In this document: in pieces, positions 31,666 to 42,198 of the stretch
Numbering within the stretch: the first letter of the stretch is position 1
How the letters are laid out: every line of letters begins with the position of its first letter
Assembly: GCA_026169535.1 (NCBI GenBank)
Contig: JAPFCU010000018.1
Location: 1 to 64,000 of the forward strand
Reading direction: 5' to 3'
Length of the DNA stretch: 64,000 nt
DNA from: Blautia sp.
Lineage (GTDB): Bacteria > Bacillota > Clostridia > Lachnospirales > Lachnospiraceae
The notes under the pieces: generated by a model
The model's database searches: none
The model's input: only the letters and a program-made list of their open reading frames with translations
Told to the model about the DNA's origin: nothing
Translations under genes and position numbers: made by a program

Positions 31666-32169
31666 ATGAGTGAACTGTATTCGGAATTCCTGGTAAAAAA
31701 GGAATCCACATTTAAGGACGCCATGATCAAATACGGTTTGATCGCATTGACTGTTGTGGCTGCAGCAGCAGGACTTTTTATTAGTCCGTTTCTGTTTATT
31801 GTTGCAATAGGCCTTGGCGTAGCCTGCTATTTTATCATTCCTAAAACAGATATGGAATATGAGTATCTGTTTGTGAATGGAGAATTGGATATTGATATGA
31901 TTATGTCTAAGTCAAAAAGAAAAAGAGTAAAATCTCTGGATCTGACAGAGGCAGATTTGATCGCACCTCTTAATTCTCATCGTATGGATTATTATAACGG
32001 CAATCAGAAGATGAAAGTGCTGGACTATTCTTCTGGAAATCAGGAACATAAAAGATTTGCTGTTATTATCCGTGACAGTGGGGCGTCCTGCAAGATTATC
32101 ATTGAACCAGATGAAGCCATGGCGAATGCTATAAAAAATTCAGCGCCCAGCAAAGTTTTTTTGGATTGA
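31666..32169 (+). CDS. Small membrane protein, DUF6106-like
   Basis: Two TM helices followed by soluble domain (EYEYLFVNGELDIDMIMSKSKRKRVKSLDL). Confidence 0.65.
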   Translation: MSELYSEFLVKKESTFKDAMIKYGLIALTVVAAAAGLFISPFLFIVAIGLGVACYFIIPKTDMEYEYLFVNGELDIDMIMSKSKRKRVKSLDLTEADLIAPLNSHRMDYYNGNQKMKVLDYSSGNQEHKRFAVIIRDSGASCKIIIEPDEAMANAIKNSAPSKVFLD

Positions 32170-32243
32170 CACCGTATTTTTTTTTTGCTACACTATGAAT
32201 CAAACTCAAAATAACATATAGATGTGAAGATACATACATCTAA

Positions 32244-33731
<1,488 letters not shown>

Positions 33732-33781
33732 TCGTATTTTTCCTCTTGAAAAATAAAAAAAAGTATTATATATTAATAATA

Positions 33782-33856
33782 ACGACTGCATGACTGGCGG
33801 AAAGCAGGATTTACCTGTGGGGAGTGCAGTAAGTGTTTAGCCGACCGCCTGGGCAG
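33782..33856 (+). ncRNA. ZTP riboswitch (pfl motif)
   Basis: ACTGCATGACTGGCGGAA...GTGGGGAGTGCAGT...GCCGACCGCCTGGGCAGC; P1 ACTGCA/TGCAGT and GGCGG/CCGCC pseudoknot; upstream of purine genes. Confidence 0.92.
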
Positions 33857-33895
33857 CCTGAAATACAGACTACCCAGGCGGTTTGTTTGTTTTTT
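33845..33895 (+). terminator. Riboswitch expression-platform terminator
   Basis: CCGCCTGGG...CCCAGGCGG then TTTGTTTGTTTTTT; left arm is the aptamer's conserved CCGCCUGGGCA. Confidence 0.9.
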
Positions 33896-33953
33896 AGGAC
33901 CATAATGTTGATTACAAAAAGAGAATTTCTACCAAGAAAAAGGAGATCAGACG

Positions 33954-34667
33954 ATGGAAATGATATCACTGGAAAATGAACTGAAAAACAATTCTTATCC
34001 GGGAAGAGGAATTATCCTGGGCCGCACCGCTGACGGAACAAAGGCAGTGGCAGCTTACTTTATCATGGGAAGAAGTGAGAACAGCAGAAATCGTGTGTTT
34101 GTAACAGAAGGAGAGGGAATCCGCACACAGGCGTTTGATCCTTCTAAGCTTACTGATCCAAGCCTGATCATTTATGCTCCGGTTCGTGTACTTGGAAATA
34201 AGACGATTGTTACAAATGGAGATCAGACAGATACTATTTATGAAGGTATGGACAAACAGATGACTTTTGAACAGTCATTAAGATGTCGTGAATTTGAGCC
34301 GGATGGACCAAACTATACACCTCGTATATCTGGCGTTATGCACATTGAAAATGGAAACTACAGTTATGCAATGTCTATTCTGAAAAGTAATAATGGTAAC
34401 CCGGAGGCATGTCTCCGCTATACCTATGCTTATGAAAAAGCAATTGCAGGAGAAGGCCGTTTTATTCATACTTATAAATGTGATGGAAATCCGCTTCCAA
34501 GTTTTGAAGGAGAGCCTAAGCTGGTAAGCATTCCGGATGATATGAAGGAATTTACAGATCTTTTGTGGAACAGTCTTAATGAGGAAAATAAGGTTTCACT
34601 TTTTGTGCGCTACATTGATATTGAAACCGGAAAATATGAGACTGCTATTGTAAATAAAAACAAATAA
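33954..34667 (+). CDS. Stand-alone IMP cyclohydrolase (PurO-like fold)
   Basis: NSYPGRGIILGRTADGTKAVAAYFIMGRSENSRNRVFV; next to AICAR transformylase and under a ZTP switch. Confidence 0.88.
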   Translation: MEMISLENELKNNSYPGRGIILGRTADGTKAVAAYFIMGRSENSRNRVFVTEGEGIRTQAFDPSKLTDPSLIIYAPVRVLGNKTIVTNGDQTDTIYEGMDKQMTFEQSLRCREFEPDGPNYTPRISGVMHIENGNYSYAMSILKSNNGNPEACLRYTYAYEKAIAGEGRFIHTYKCDGNPLPSFEGEPKLVSIPDDMKEFTDLLWNSLNEENKVSLFVRYIDIETGKYETAIVNKNK

Positions 34668-34681
34668 GGAGGATGCAGGTA

Positions 34682-35866
34682 ATGAATGAATTACAGTTAA
34701 AATACGGATGTAACCCAAACCAGAAACCATCCAGAATCTTTATGAATGACGGAAGAGAGCTTCCGATCAAGGTACTTTCCGGAAGACCGGGATATATTAA
34801 TTTCCTGGATGCGTTTAATGGCTGGCAGCTGGTAAGAGATCTGAAAAAAGCAACCGGACTTGCTGCGGCAACATCCTTTAAGCATGTTTCTCCTGCAGGC
34901 GCTTCTGTGGGACTTCCGCTTACAGAAACCCTTGCTAAAATCTATTGGGTGGATGATATGAACTGGAAAGAGTTTTCTCCGATCGCCTGTGCGTATGCGA
35001 GAGCAAGAGGAGCCGACCGTATGTCTTCCTTTGGAGATTTTATTTCTCTTTCTGATGTATGCGATAAAGATACGGCTCTTCTTATTAAGAGAGAGGTTTC
35101 TGACGGTGTGATCGCTCCGGGATATACAGAAGAAGCTCTGGAAATCCTGAAAGCTAAGAAAAAAGGAAACTACAATGTTATTGAGATCGATCCTGATTTT
35201 GTACCGGCTCCGCTGGAACATAAAGAAGTATTTGGTGTGACATTTGAGCAGGGAAGACAGGAACTTGAGATCAATGATGAGCTGATCGCCAATATTGTAA
35301 CAGATAATAAAGAGCTTTCTGAGGAAGCAAAACGTGATATGAAAATTTCTCTGATCGTTCTGAAATACACACAGTCCAATTCCGTATGCTTTGTTAAGGA
35401 CGGACAGGCTATCGGCGTAGGCGCCGGACAGCAGTCTCGTGTACATTGTACCAGACTGGCCGGACAGAAGGCTGACAACTGGTTCCTTCGTCAGAGTCCC
35501 CAGGTTCTGAACCTTCCGTTTAAAGAGGGAATCAGCCGTGCAGAGAGAGACAATGCTATTGATGTATATATCGGTGAGGAATATATGGATGTTCTTGCAG
35601 ACGGCGCATGGGAACGTATCTTTACAGAAAAACCTGAGGTGTTTACAAGAGAGGCAAAACGTGCATGGCTGGATCAGCTTACAGATGTAACTCTTGGCTC
35701 AGATGCTTTCTTCCCATTCAGTGATAATATTGAAAGAGCACATAAAAGCGGTGTAAAATATATTGCACAGCCGGGTGGATCCGTAAGAGATGAGGATGTG
35801 ATCGCAACCTGCAATAAGTATGGAATGGCAATGGCATTTACAGGCATCAGACTGTTCCATCATTAA
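34682..35866 (+). CDS. Stand-alone AICAR formyltransferase (PurH C-terminal domain)
   Basis: LKYGCNPNQKPSRIF, SFKHVSPAGASVGLPL, KYTQSNSVCFVKDGQAIGVGAGQQSRVHCTRLAGQKAD. Confidence 0.93.
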   Translation: MNELQLKYGCNPNQKPSRIFMNDGRELPIKVLSGRPGYINFLDAFNGWQLVRDLKKATGLAAATSFKHVSPAGASVGLPLTETLAKIYWVDDMNWKEFSPIACAYARARGADRMSSFGDFISLSDVCDKDTALLIKREVSDGVIAPGYTEEALEILKAKKKGNYNVIEIDPDFVPAPLEHKEVFGVTFEQGRQELEINDELIANIVTDNKELSEEAKRDMKISLIVLKYTQSNSVCFVKDGQAIGVGAGQQSRVHCTRLAGQKADNWFLRQSPQVLNLPFKEGISRAERDNAIDVYIGEEYMDVLADGAWERIFTEKPEVFTREAKRAWLDQLTDVTLGSDAFFPFSDNIERAHKSGVKYIAQPGGSVRDEDVIATCNKYGMAMAFTGIRLFHH

Positions 35867-36018
35867 TAATAAAAGTATTACTTGAATACTGAGTTTATAC
35901 AGGATATAATTGAATTATATAATACAAAGCGCTTTTTCTACAACAGGAAAAATAAAAACGGAAGGGAGGAACGGGGAAGCAAGAGAATTCTGTCTGTAGA
36001 AAAAGAAAGGAGAGAAGT

Positions 36019-37137
36019 ATGAAATCAAGAAATATAATGACGAAAAAGATTCTGATACTGGCAGTCAGCTTATTTATGATCATGACTGTATTTCAATCAC
36101 CTGTCCATGCAATGGCAGAAAACAGTAATAAAGAATATACCAAAGGTACTTCTTTAGGATTGAGCCATCCCAGTCTGGTAATGGTAAAGGGCAATCAGAA
36201 ACAGATTTATGCAAGAGTGACAGGTTCCAATGCAAAAGTAATATGGACGACCAGCAAACCATCAGTAGCGACTGTGGTTAATGGGAAGGTTACGGCAAAA
36301 GGTTATGGAAATGCAGTGATCACAGCTTCCGCTAATGGCATCAGACGTTACTGCAAAGTAAAAGTTCTGCCCTCAATCCGACTTCATGTAAATTCCACTA
36401 CTTTAGTCCAGGGAAAAAGTTTTCGCCTGTGGGCAAGTGTAGACGGTCCATCAAAAAAAGTTACATGGAAAGTGGGAAATTCCAGAGTGGCTTCCGTAAG
36501 CAGTAAAGGGATCGTTAAGGCAAAGAATCCAGGGAAAACTACGGTTTATGCAACGGCTAATGGAAAAACTGCCAGGTGTGTGATAACGGTAAAGCCTGCG
36601 CCGGGTTATAAAACTTTGTATAAAGAATTTCTCAGCAGAGGAAAATTAACTGTTTCCAATTATAGTTTTCGTCCTGCATTTTTCTATATGATCAATATAG
36701 ATCAAAAAGGGGTACCGGAACTGATTATCACAGATAAATATACTTCTCCGACAGTTACCTATTATGTGTACACAGTTCGTGATGGCTCAGTTCGCTACAT
36801 GGGTAAATGTGCATTGAAAGGGATGTCTCATCATCCGACTTTCCAATATTCTCAAAAATATAAAGGAATCTATGTGGGTGGATGGATCAATGGAGTAGGA
36901 GGTTCCTGGAGTGCCCTGTATGGAATTTCAGGAACAAAACTTGTACGTAAGCAGCACGGAGAAGAGTATCATCCGTATGGCCAAAGAGATACCTATTATA
37001 TTGGGCATACAGATAGAGAGAGCAGAAGAGTTTCCAGAAGCGAATGTGCGGCATTTGTGAGGAGATATATGGGAAATCTGAAAAAATATACAATGATATC
37101 TAATACATCTTCAAACAGAAACCGTTATCTGAAATAA
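36019..37137 (+). CDS. Secreted protein with two BIG2 Ig-like domains
   Basis: Signal peptide; VIWTTSKPSVATVVNGKVTAKGYGNAVITASANG and VTWKVGNSRVASVSSKGIVKAKNPGKTTVYATANG. Confidence 0.88.
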   Translation: MKSRNIMTKKILILAVSLFMIMTVFQSPVHAMAENSNKEYTKGTSLGLSHPSLVMVKGNQKQIYARVTGSNAKVIWTTSKPSVATVVNGKVTAKGYGNAVITASANGIRRYCKVKVLPSIRLHVNSTTLVQGKSFRLWASVDGPSKKVTWKVGNSRVASVSSKGIVKAKNPGKTTVYATANGKTARCVITVKPAPGYKTLYKEFLSRGKLTVSNYSFRPAFFYMINIDQKGVPELIITDKYTSPTVTYYVYTVRDGSVRYMGKCALKGMSHHPTFQYSQKYKGIYVGGWINGVGGSWSALYGISGTKLVRKQHGEEYHPYGQRDTYYIGHTDRESRRVSRSECAAFVRRYMGNLKKYTMISNTSSNRNRYLK

Positions 37138-37206
37138 AATGGAGACAGTAGTTATTGTCTGTGGTGTTATATAAAAAATGGGCAGTCGGGAAATGATGGT
37201 TCCAAA

Positions 37207-37246
37207 CAGGGGCATATTTGACTCGTATGAGTCAAATATGCCCCTG
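37207..37246. repeat. Perfect 18-bp inverted repeat hairpin
   Basis: CAGGGGCATATTTGACTC-gtat-GAGTCAAATATGCCCCTG. Confidence 0.9.
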
Positions 37247-37260
37247 AAACTTTTTCATAA

Positions 37261-37493
37261 AAAGAAGAATCCCACGCAAACATCCAGAGTGAGAAGGGGA
37301 TTTTGAACTGCCAGATCCGTTCCATTCAGACAGAAGAACATTTTGGAGATATCAAAGAAAATGGCGGTTTTCGCCGTTTCAATTACCGGACAGCAGAAAA
37401 AGTATATAAAGAATTAATATAAATAAATACCATCGTTTTCTTCATGATGAGCTTAAGAAATTTTAGGGAAAAACCGAAGAAAAGGCTGCTTAG
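37261..37493 (+). pseudogene. IS1182-like transposase C-terminal remnant
   Basis: KEESHANIQSEKGILNCQIRSIQTEEHFGDIKENGGFRRFNYRTAEKVYKELI* then frameshifted KYHRFLHDELKKF*GKTEEKAA*. Confidence 0.8.
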
Positions 37494-37558
37494 AAAAAGA
37501 GTATTTTCAAAAATGCAGTCAAGGGGTTTTTGTACCCTAAAATACATACAGAAACTAG

Positions 37559-37625
37559 AAAATAGGAATCTCCCGAAGAAGTTCAAGTATTAAAAATACT
37601 AATTTCTACGGGAGATTCCTATTTT
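37559..37625. repeat. Long hairpin with perfect 17-bp arms
   Basis: AAAATAGGAATCTCCCG ... CGGGAGATTCCTATTTT, with inner AGTATT/AATACT stem. Confidence 0.88.
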
Positions 37626-37689
37626 AAGTTTTAGAGCTTAAAAATCGGTATTAACCGATAGCTCCTTTCTTTTTAGGGCAGTATCATTT

Positions 37690-38331
37690 TTAATTGTGTT
37701 TTGTTATGTTTTCAAATTGTTTTTCCAACATTTGATAAAACCTGGAAATATGTAATCCATCTACCAGTGCATGATGGCATAATACTGAAAGGGGAAGCAG
37801 TGTCCGGCCGTTCTGTACAAAATACTTTCCCCATGTGATTCTTGGGTTGCTGTCTGCAGGAGAAGGAACCGGATTGATCAGAGAGGTATAAGAAATCCAA
37901 GGGACAGTAGAGATAAAAATCTTATCCAGGATATCTTCTTCCGATTCTTCAATGGAAGAGGTCTGTTTTGCATTTTCCTGCTCTTTTACAGCATAAGGAA
38001 TATATTCTTCGAAAGAGCAGCAGCTGTCCAGCTGACAATAGCAATAGGTTCCGTTATCCAATGCCACGGTATGAGAGGTCTGGCAGTGATCATACTCTAT
38101 GATCTGGTTATTTAAAATCCTCTGGCGAAATTCAGGAATCTGATTTGCTGCTGTAGAAACGCAATAGCACATGGTCAGAAAAAATGGAAGCCGTTGTTCT
38201 TTGATAAAGTGGATCAGTTCTGTAATATCCACATTAACAGTAACACCTACATATGGGTAAGCCAGCCCGCTGAAGTATTCAAAATGTTTTTTCCTTGTAT
38301 AAGATTTCATATCCAGGTATGTGTAATTCAT
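37690..38331 (-). CDS. Chloramphenicol acetyltransferase-like (CatA fold) acyltransferase
   Basis: CHHALVDGLHISRFYQMLEK matches the CAT HHxxxDG catalytic motif; 213 aa; FEYFSG, YSxxxPW-like segments. Confidence 0.85.
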   Translation of the reverse strand: MNYTYLDMKSYTRKKHFEYFSGLAYPYVGVTVNVDITELIHFIKEQRLPFFLTMCYCVSTAANQIPEFRQRILNNQIIEYDHCQTSHTVALDNGTYCYCQLDSCCSFEEYIPYAVKEQENAKQTSSIEESEEDILDKIFISTVPWISYTSLINPVPSPADSNPRITWGKYFVQNGRTLLPLSVLCHHALVDGLHISRFYQMLEKQFENITKHN

Positions 38332-38433
38332 TTTAATGACCTTCTTTTCCAGTATTTTATGAATAGTAAATGGGAACAGGGCGAATTTCTAAGAAAGCTG
38401 GCACAGAATGCCCTGTATTTTTGATGAACAAAA

Positions 38434-38460
38434 AAACCAGAACAATAACTGCTCTGGTCT
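38434..38460 (-). terminator. Terminator-like hairpin after tRNA-Gly copy 2
   Basis: ACCAGA-acaataactgc-TCTGGT, A-tract (T-tract on minus strand). Confidence 0.7.
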
Positions 38461-38464
38461 TAAG

Positions 38465-38537
38465 AGCGATAGACGGGGCTCGAACCCGCGGTCTCGACCT
38501 TGGCAAGGTCGCGCGTTACCAACTACGCCACTATCGC
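38465..38537 (-). tRNA. tRNA-Gly (GCC), copy 2
   Basis: Reverse complement is identical to the tRNA at 2832..2904. Confidence 0.95.
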
Positions 38538-38673
38538 ATATTCTGTTTTGTTCTCTGAGGTGTTTCCCTCATCGACAAAACATATGATAGCATATAGAAT
38601 TGTAGTTGTCAAATGTTTTTTTGAAATTTTTTAAAAAAATTTGTAAAATCTTTCAAATGAGAAAAATATATGT

Positions 38674-39447
38674 TTACGGATGATAATACCGCAGCACATG
38701 TTCCGGATATTTCTGATCTCCATAGTCCCAGGGACCGGCAGTGGCATACAGAGGATTATCTTCTGAACGTGGCGTATTTCCGCTTGCCATCTGTGCAAAA
38801 GCTTCCGAAGACGCTTCCGACCAGGTGGAGATCCCGTTTTTTTCCAGATAAGCAAAATAAGGGTCGGCACCGAAATTATAGCCCTGGAGGGCAAGACGGA
38901 TTTTAGCCATATCTGTGGGACTGGCAACGCCTGCTTTATCCATTGCATATTTCAGTTCCTGGATTCCACATTCAATGGAATAATCCACATCCTGGATTCC
39001 ATTGGGAACCTGGGGATACTTTTTATTATAGGATCCCTCTGAGGCCTGCAGAACATCCGGTCCCTGACCAGAGCTTTCCTGCATCATAAGTGCCAGGATC
39101 AGATCCGTATATTCAGCCATTCCGTATTGAGAAGCTGCATTTTCCACAGAACTGCGGTAAGCTTCACAAGCAGAATTAATGGAAAGCTGTTCCGGATGCT
39201 TTTGGCGGATAAAAAAGATTACAATAAAAATTCCGATAAGAAAAAAAGCACCTGATACAGCAAGGATAAGCTTCTGGCGCCGAACCTGCTTTTGCCGGAG
39301 ACGCTTCCTGCGTATGGCCAGTTTCTCATGTCTGGAAAGACCAGCTGGTTTTTGTGACAGAGTGGGAGAAACTGCTGTCTGCTCAGAAACCTGGACAGAT
39401 GGTGTATTTGATTGTATTTTCGGTGTGTTTATCTTTTGTGTATTCAT
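38674..39447 (-). CDS. Lysozyme-like (CwlT-type lytic transglycosylase) membrane-anchored protein
   Basis: N-terminal TM; DLILALMMQESSGQGPDVLQASEG...SIECGIQELKYAM...ALQGYNFGADPYFAYL. Confidence 0.88.
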   Translation of the reverse strand: MNTQKINTPKIQSNTPSVQVSEQTAVSPTLSQKPAGLSRHEKLAIRRKRLRQKQVRRQKLILAVSGAFFLIGIFIVIFFIRQKHPEQLSINSACEAYRSSVENAASQYGMAEYTDLILALMMQESSGQGPDVLQASEGSYNKKYPQVPNGIQDVDYSIECGIQELKYAMDKAGVASPTDMAKIRLALQGYNFGADPYFAYLEKNGISTWSEASSEAFAQMASGNTPRSEDNPLYATAGPWDYGDQKYPEHVLRYYHP

Positions 39448-39653
39448 AAATACATTGTATAGGGAAAATATTTATTTGAAAAGAGCGGATTCCTAAAAAA
39501 GTATAAAACTTTTATAAAGGAGAAGGGCAATTTTTGAGCGGTAATGGAAATCTGAAAAAATAGTGAACTTTCTGCAGAAAATTGAAAAAGCATTTTTCAT
39601 GTGTTATGATTTTAAGGAAATGTGACGATCAGCATGAAAGAGGTGATTTCAAT

Positions 39654-40715
39654 ATGAAAAAGAAAATAGGCGTAATGTTTATAGCTGCGATTTTTTTGAT
39701 GAATGCGAATTTTGTGCATGCAGAGGTGGATGATTATAAAACTGTAACCGGACAGACAGAGGATAAAACAGTACAATCTTTTTCCATAGACGACGGAAGC
39801 GGAAATACAGTGCAGGTAGCAGCCTGCAGTGACCGTTTATATGTAACGGCAAAGACTGCGGCAATACGTTCTGTTCCCGGAGAAAACGGAACGAAGCTGA
39901 TGCAGGTAGGTTTAGGAGAGGAAGTCACAAGAAGTGCAGTCTGTGATAATAACTGGAGTAAAATCTCTTTGGAAAAAAATGGAAATAAAGTGAACGGCTA
40001 TATACAGAATCAGATGCTCAGTGATGATATACAGATCCAGCCGGTTGAGGATATGGCAGAAGTAAAAACAGACAGCAGTATTCTGGACTATCCGGGGCGC
40101 AAGGACGGTGAAGTGATAGGAGAGGTGCTGGAACTGGATGAGGTGAAGCGTACGGGAACAGTGAATGATGTATGGAGCCGTATAGTCTATCAGAATGAAA
40201 GTGGAGAAGAACAGACCGGATATATTCCTACCAGTGTATTGGATCTTCCGGAATCCATACAGACAGCAGATGCCAGTATTGATAAAGACCTGAATGCAGG
40301 TACCCTTCATAAAAGCAGCGGAGAGGGGGTTTTTGCAGAGGCGGTGGAAGCAGGCACCACTGTCAATGAAGAAAACGGTGTACTGGTGGGAACTCCTGTA
40401 GCCGCTTCTTCAGATGCAAATCTGAAGCCACTGGGCAAATTCAGGATCACACATTACTGTCCATGCAGCATCTGCTGCGGTCCCTGGGCAAACGGAATCA
40501 CATCTACCGGCGTGACTGCAACTACAAACCATACGATAGCAGTGGATCCGTCCCAGATTCCTTATGGAAGTCAGGTTGTGATCAATGGACAGGTTTATGT
40601 GGCGGAAGACTGCGGAGGCGCTATTAAGACAAACTGTATTGATATTTATGTGGCAACTCATGAAGAGGGAGAGGCCAAGGGTGTTTATTATACAGATGTA
40701 TACCTGATTCAATAA
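39654..40715 (+). CDS. Secreted SH3-like / 3D domain protein
   Basis: Signal peptide; SH3-type repeats; C-terminal 3D domain TAVDPSQIPYGSQVVINGQVYVAEDCGGAIKTNCIDIYVATHEE-type (TIAVDPSQIPYGS...CIDIYV). Confidence 0.9.
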   Translation: MKKKIGVMFIAAIFLMNANFVHAEVDDYKTVTGQTEDKTVQSFSIDDGSGNTVQVAACSDRLYVTAKTAAIRSVPGENGTKLMQVGLGEEVTRSAVCDNNWSKISLEKNGNKVNGYIQNQMLSDDIQIQPVEDMAEVKTDSSILDYPGRKDGEVIGEVLELDEVKRTGTVNDVWSRIVYQNESGEEQTGYIPTSVLDLPESIQTADASIDKDLNAGTLHKSSGEGVFAEAVEAGTTVNEENGVLVGTPVAASSDANLKPLGKFRITHYCPCSICCGPWANGITSTGVTATTNHTIAVDPSQIPYGSQVVINGQVYVAEDCGGAIKTNCIDIYVATHEEGEAKGVYYTDVYLIQ

Positions 40716-40720
40716 GAAAA

Positions 40721-40783
40721 GGAACCGTCAGCCTGGGACTGGCTGTATGCTTACAGCAGCTTGGGCTGGCGGTTCTTTTATTG
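40721..40783. terminator. Terminator between 3D protein and second metY paralog
   Basis: GAACCGTCAGCC...GGCTGGCGGTTCTTTTATT. Confidence 0.75.
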
Positions 40784-40787
40784 CTGT

Positions 40788-42068
40788 TTATGCGTTTTTC
40801 AGAGCTTTTTCAAGATCTTCAAGAATATCGTCAATATGCTCAATTCCTACAGAAAGACGAATCATTCCCGGAGAAACTCCTGCTTCTTTGAGCTGTTCGT
40901 CGTTCATCTGGCGGTGTGTATGGCTTGCGGGATGAAGAACCATGGTTTTTGATGCTGCTACATGGGTACAGATATTTGCCATTTCCAGACTGTCCATAAA
41001 GCGTACAGCTGCCTCCCGTCCTCCTTTCAGCTCAAAAGAGATAACTCCACAGGAACCATTAGGAAGATATTTTTCGGCAAGTGCGTGGTATTTATCGCCG
41101 GGAAGTCCCGGATAGATGACTTTTGAGACCTTCTCATGGGAGGAAAGAAATTCAGCTGTCTTTTGTGCATTGAAACAGTGACGTTCCATACGCAGAGGAA
41201 GGGTTTCCAGGCCGATATTCAGAAGAAAACAGTTATTAGGAGACGGGATAGAACCAAGATCTCTCATCAGCTGGGAAGTTGCTTTTGTTATATAGGCTTT
41301 TTTACCAAACTGCTTTGTGTATACAACACCATGATACGATTCATCCGGCTGGGTAAGGCCATGATACTTGTCACCGTAAGCTTCCCAGTCAAAGTTTCCG
41401 CTGTCAACGATGGCACCACCTACCTGAAGCCCGTGACCATCCATATATTTTGTGGTGGAGTGTGTGACAATATCAGCTCCCCACTGGAAAGGATGGCAGT
41501 TAACAGGAGTGGCGAAGGTATTGTCAACAATAAGCGGCACTCCATGGTCGTGAGCGGCCTTTGCAAACTTTTCGATATCCAGAACAACCAGTGCCGGATT
41601 GGCAATGGTTTCTGCAAAAAGTACTTTGGTATTAGGACGGAAAGCTGCTGCGATTTCTTCAGAAGAAGCGTCTGTGTCTACAAAGGTACAGTCAATCCCC
41701 AGTTTTTTAAAGGTAACAGCAAGAAGATTAAATGTTCCTCCATAGATGGTGGAAGCGGCAACTACATGATCTCCCGCTTCACAGATGTTAAAAACTGCAT
41801 AAAAATTGGCAGCCTGTCCGGAAGAGGTAAGAAGCGCGGCAACTCCTCCTTCAAGTTCAGCGATTTTTGCAGCAACTGCGTCGTTTGTAGGATTTTGGAG
41901 ACGGGTATAGAAATATCCTTCAGCCTTCAGATCAAAAAGCTGTCCCATTTCATCGGTAGTATCATATTTAAATGTAGTACTCTGATAGATAGGCAGGGCA
42001 CAGGGTTCTCCTTTGGAAGGAGTATAGCCTGCATGCAGGCATTTTGTTTCCAGTCTGTAATCACTCAT
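40788..42068 (-). CDS. O-acetylhomoserine aminocarboxypropyltransferase paralog
   Basis: LETKCLHAGYTPSKGEPCALPIYQSTTFKYDTT, HSTTKYMDGHG PLP motif, IRLSVGIEHIDDILEDL. Confidence 0.92.
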   Translation of the reverse strand: MSDYRLETKCLHAGYTPSKGEPCALPIYQSTTFKYDTTDEMGQLFDLKAEGYFYTRLQNPTNDAVAAKIAELEGGVAALLTSSGQAANFYAVFNICEAGDHVVAASTIYGGTFNLLAVTFKKLGIDCTFVDTDASSEEIAAAFRPNTKVLFAETIANPALVVLDIEKFAKAAHDHGVPLIVDNTFATPVNCHPFQWGADIVTHSTTKYMDGHGLQVGGAIVDSGNFDWEAYGDKYHGLTQPDESYHGVVYTKQFGKKAYITKATSQLMRDLGSIPSPNNCFLLNIGLETLPLRMERHCFNAQKTAEFLSSHEKVSKVIYPGLPGDKYHALAEKYLPNGSCGVISFELKGGREAAVRFMDSLEMANICTHVAASKTMVLHPASHTHRQMNDEQLKEAGVSPGMIRLSVGIEHIDDILEDLEKALKNA

Positions 42069-42198
42069 GGTTCTATCCTTTCTTTTTGCTGGATTCTGTT
42101 CAGAAGCAGTAATGCATTGCTGTGAACAGGTGAAGAATAAATATGGACATATCATAGCACAAAAAAAGTATTCTTACAATTACTCAATACAAAAAAGG

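Noticed and set aside
34697-35446. 249-aa minus-strand ORF opposite the AICAR transformylase gene
   Set aside because: Shadow ORF; the sense strand has strong family motifs.
37690-38331. Calling the CAT-like gene a chloramphenicol resistance gene
   Set aside because: Fold-level motif only; many CatA-fold proteins do not confer resistance.
41136-42125. 329-aa plus-strand ORF opposite the second metY paralog
   Set aside because: Antisense shadow ORF; Cys/Phe/Ser-rich, no RBS or motifs.
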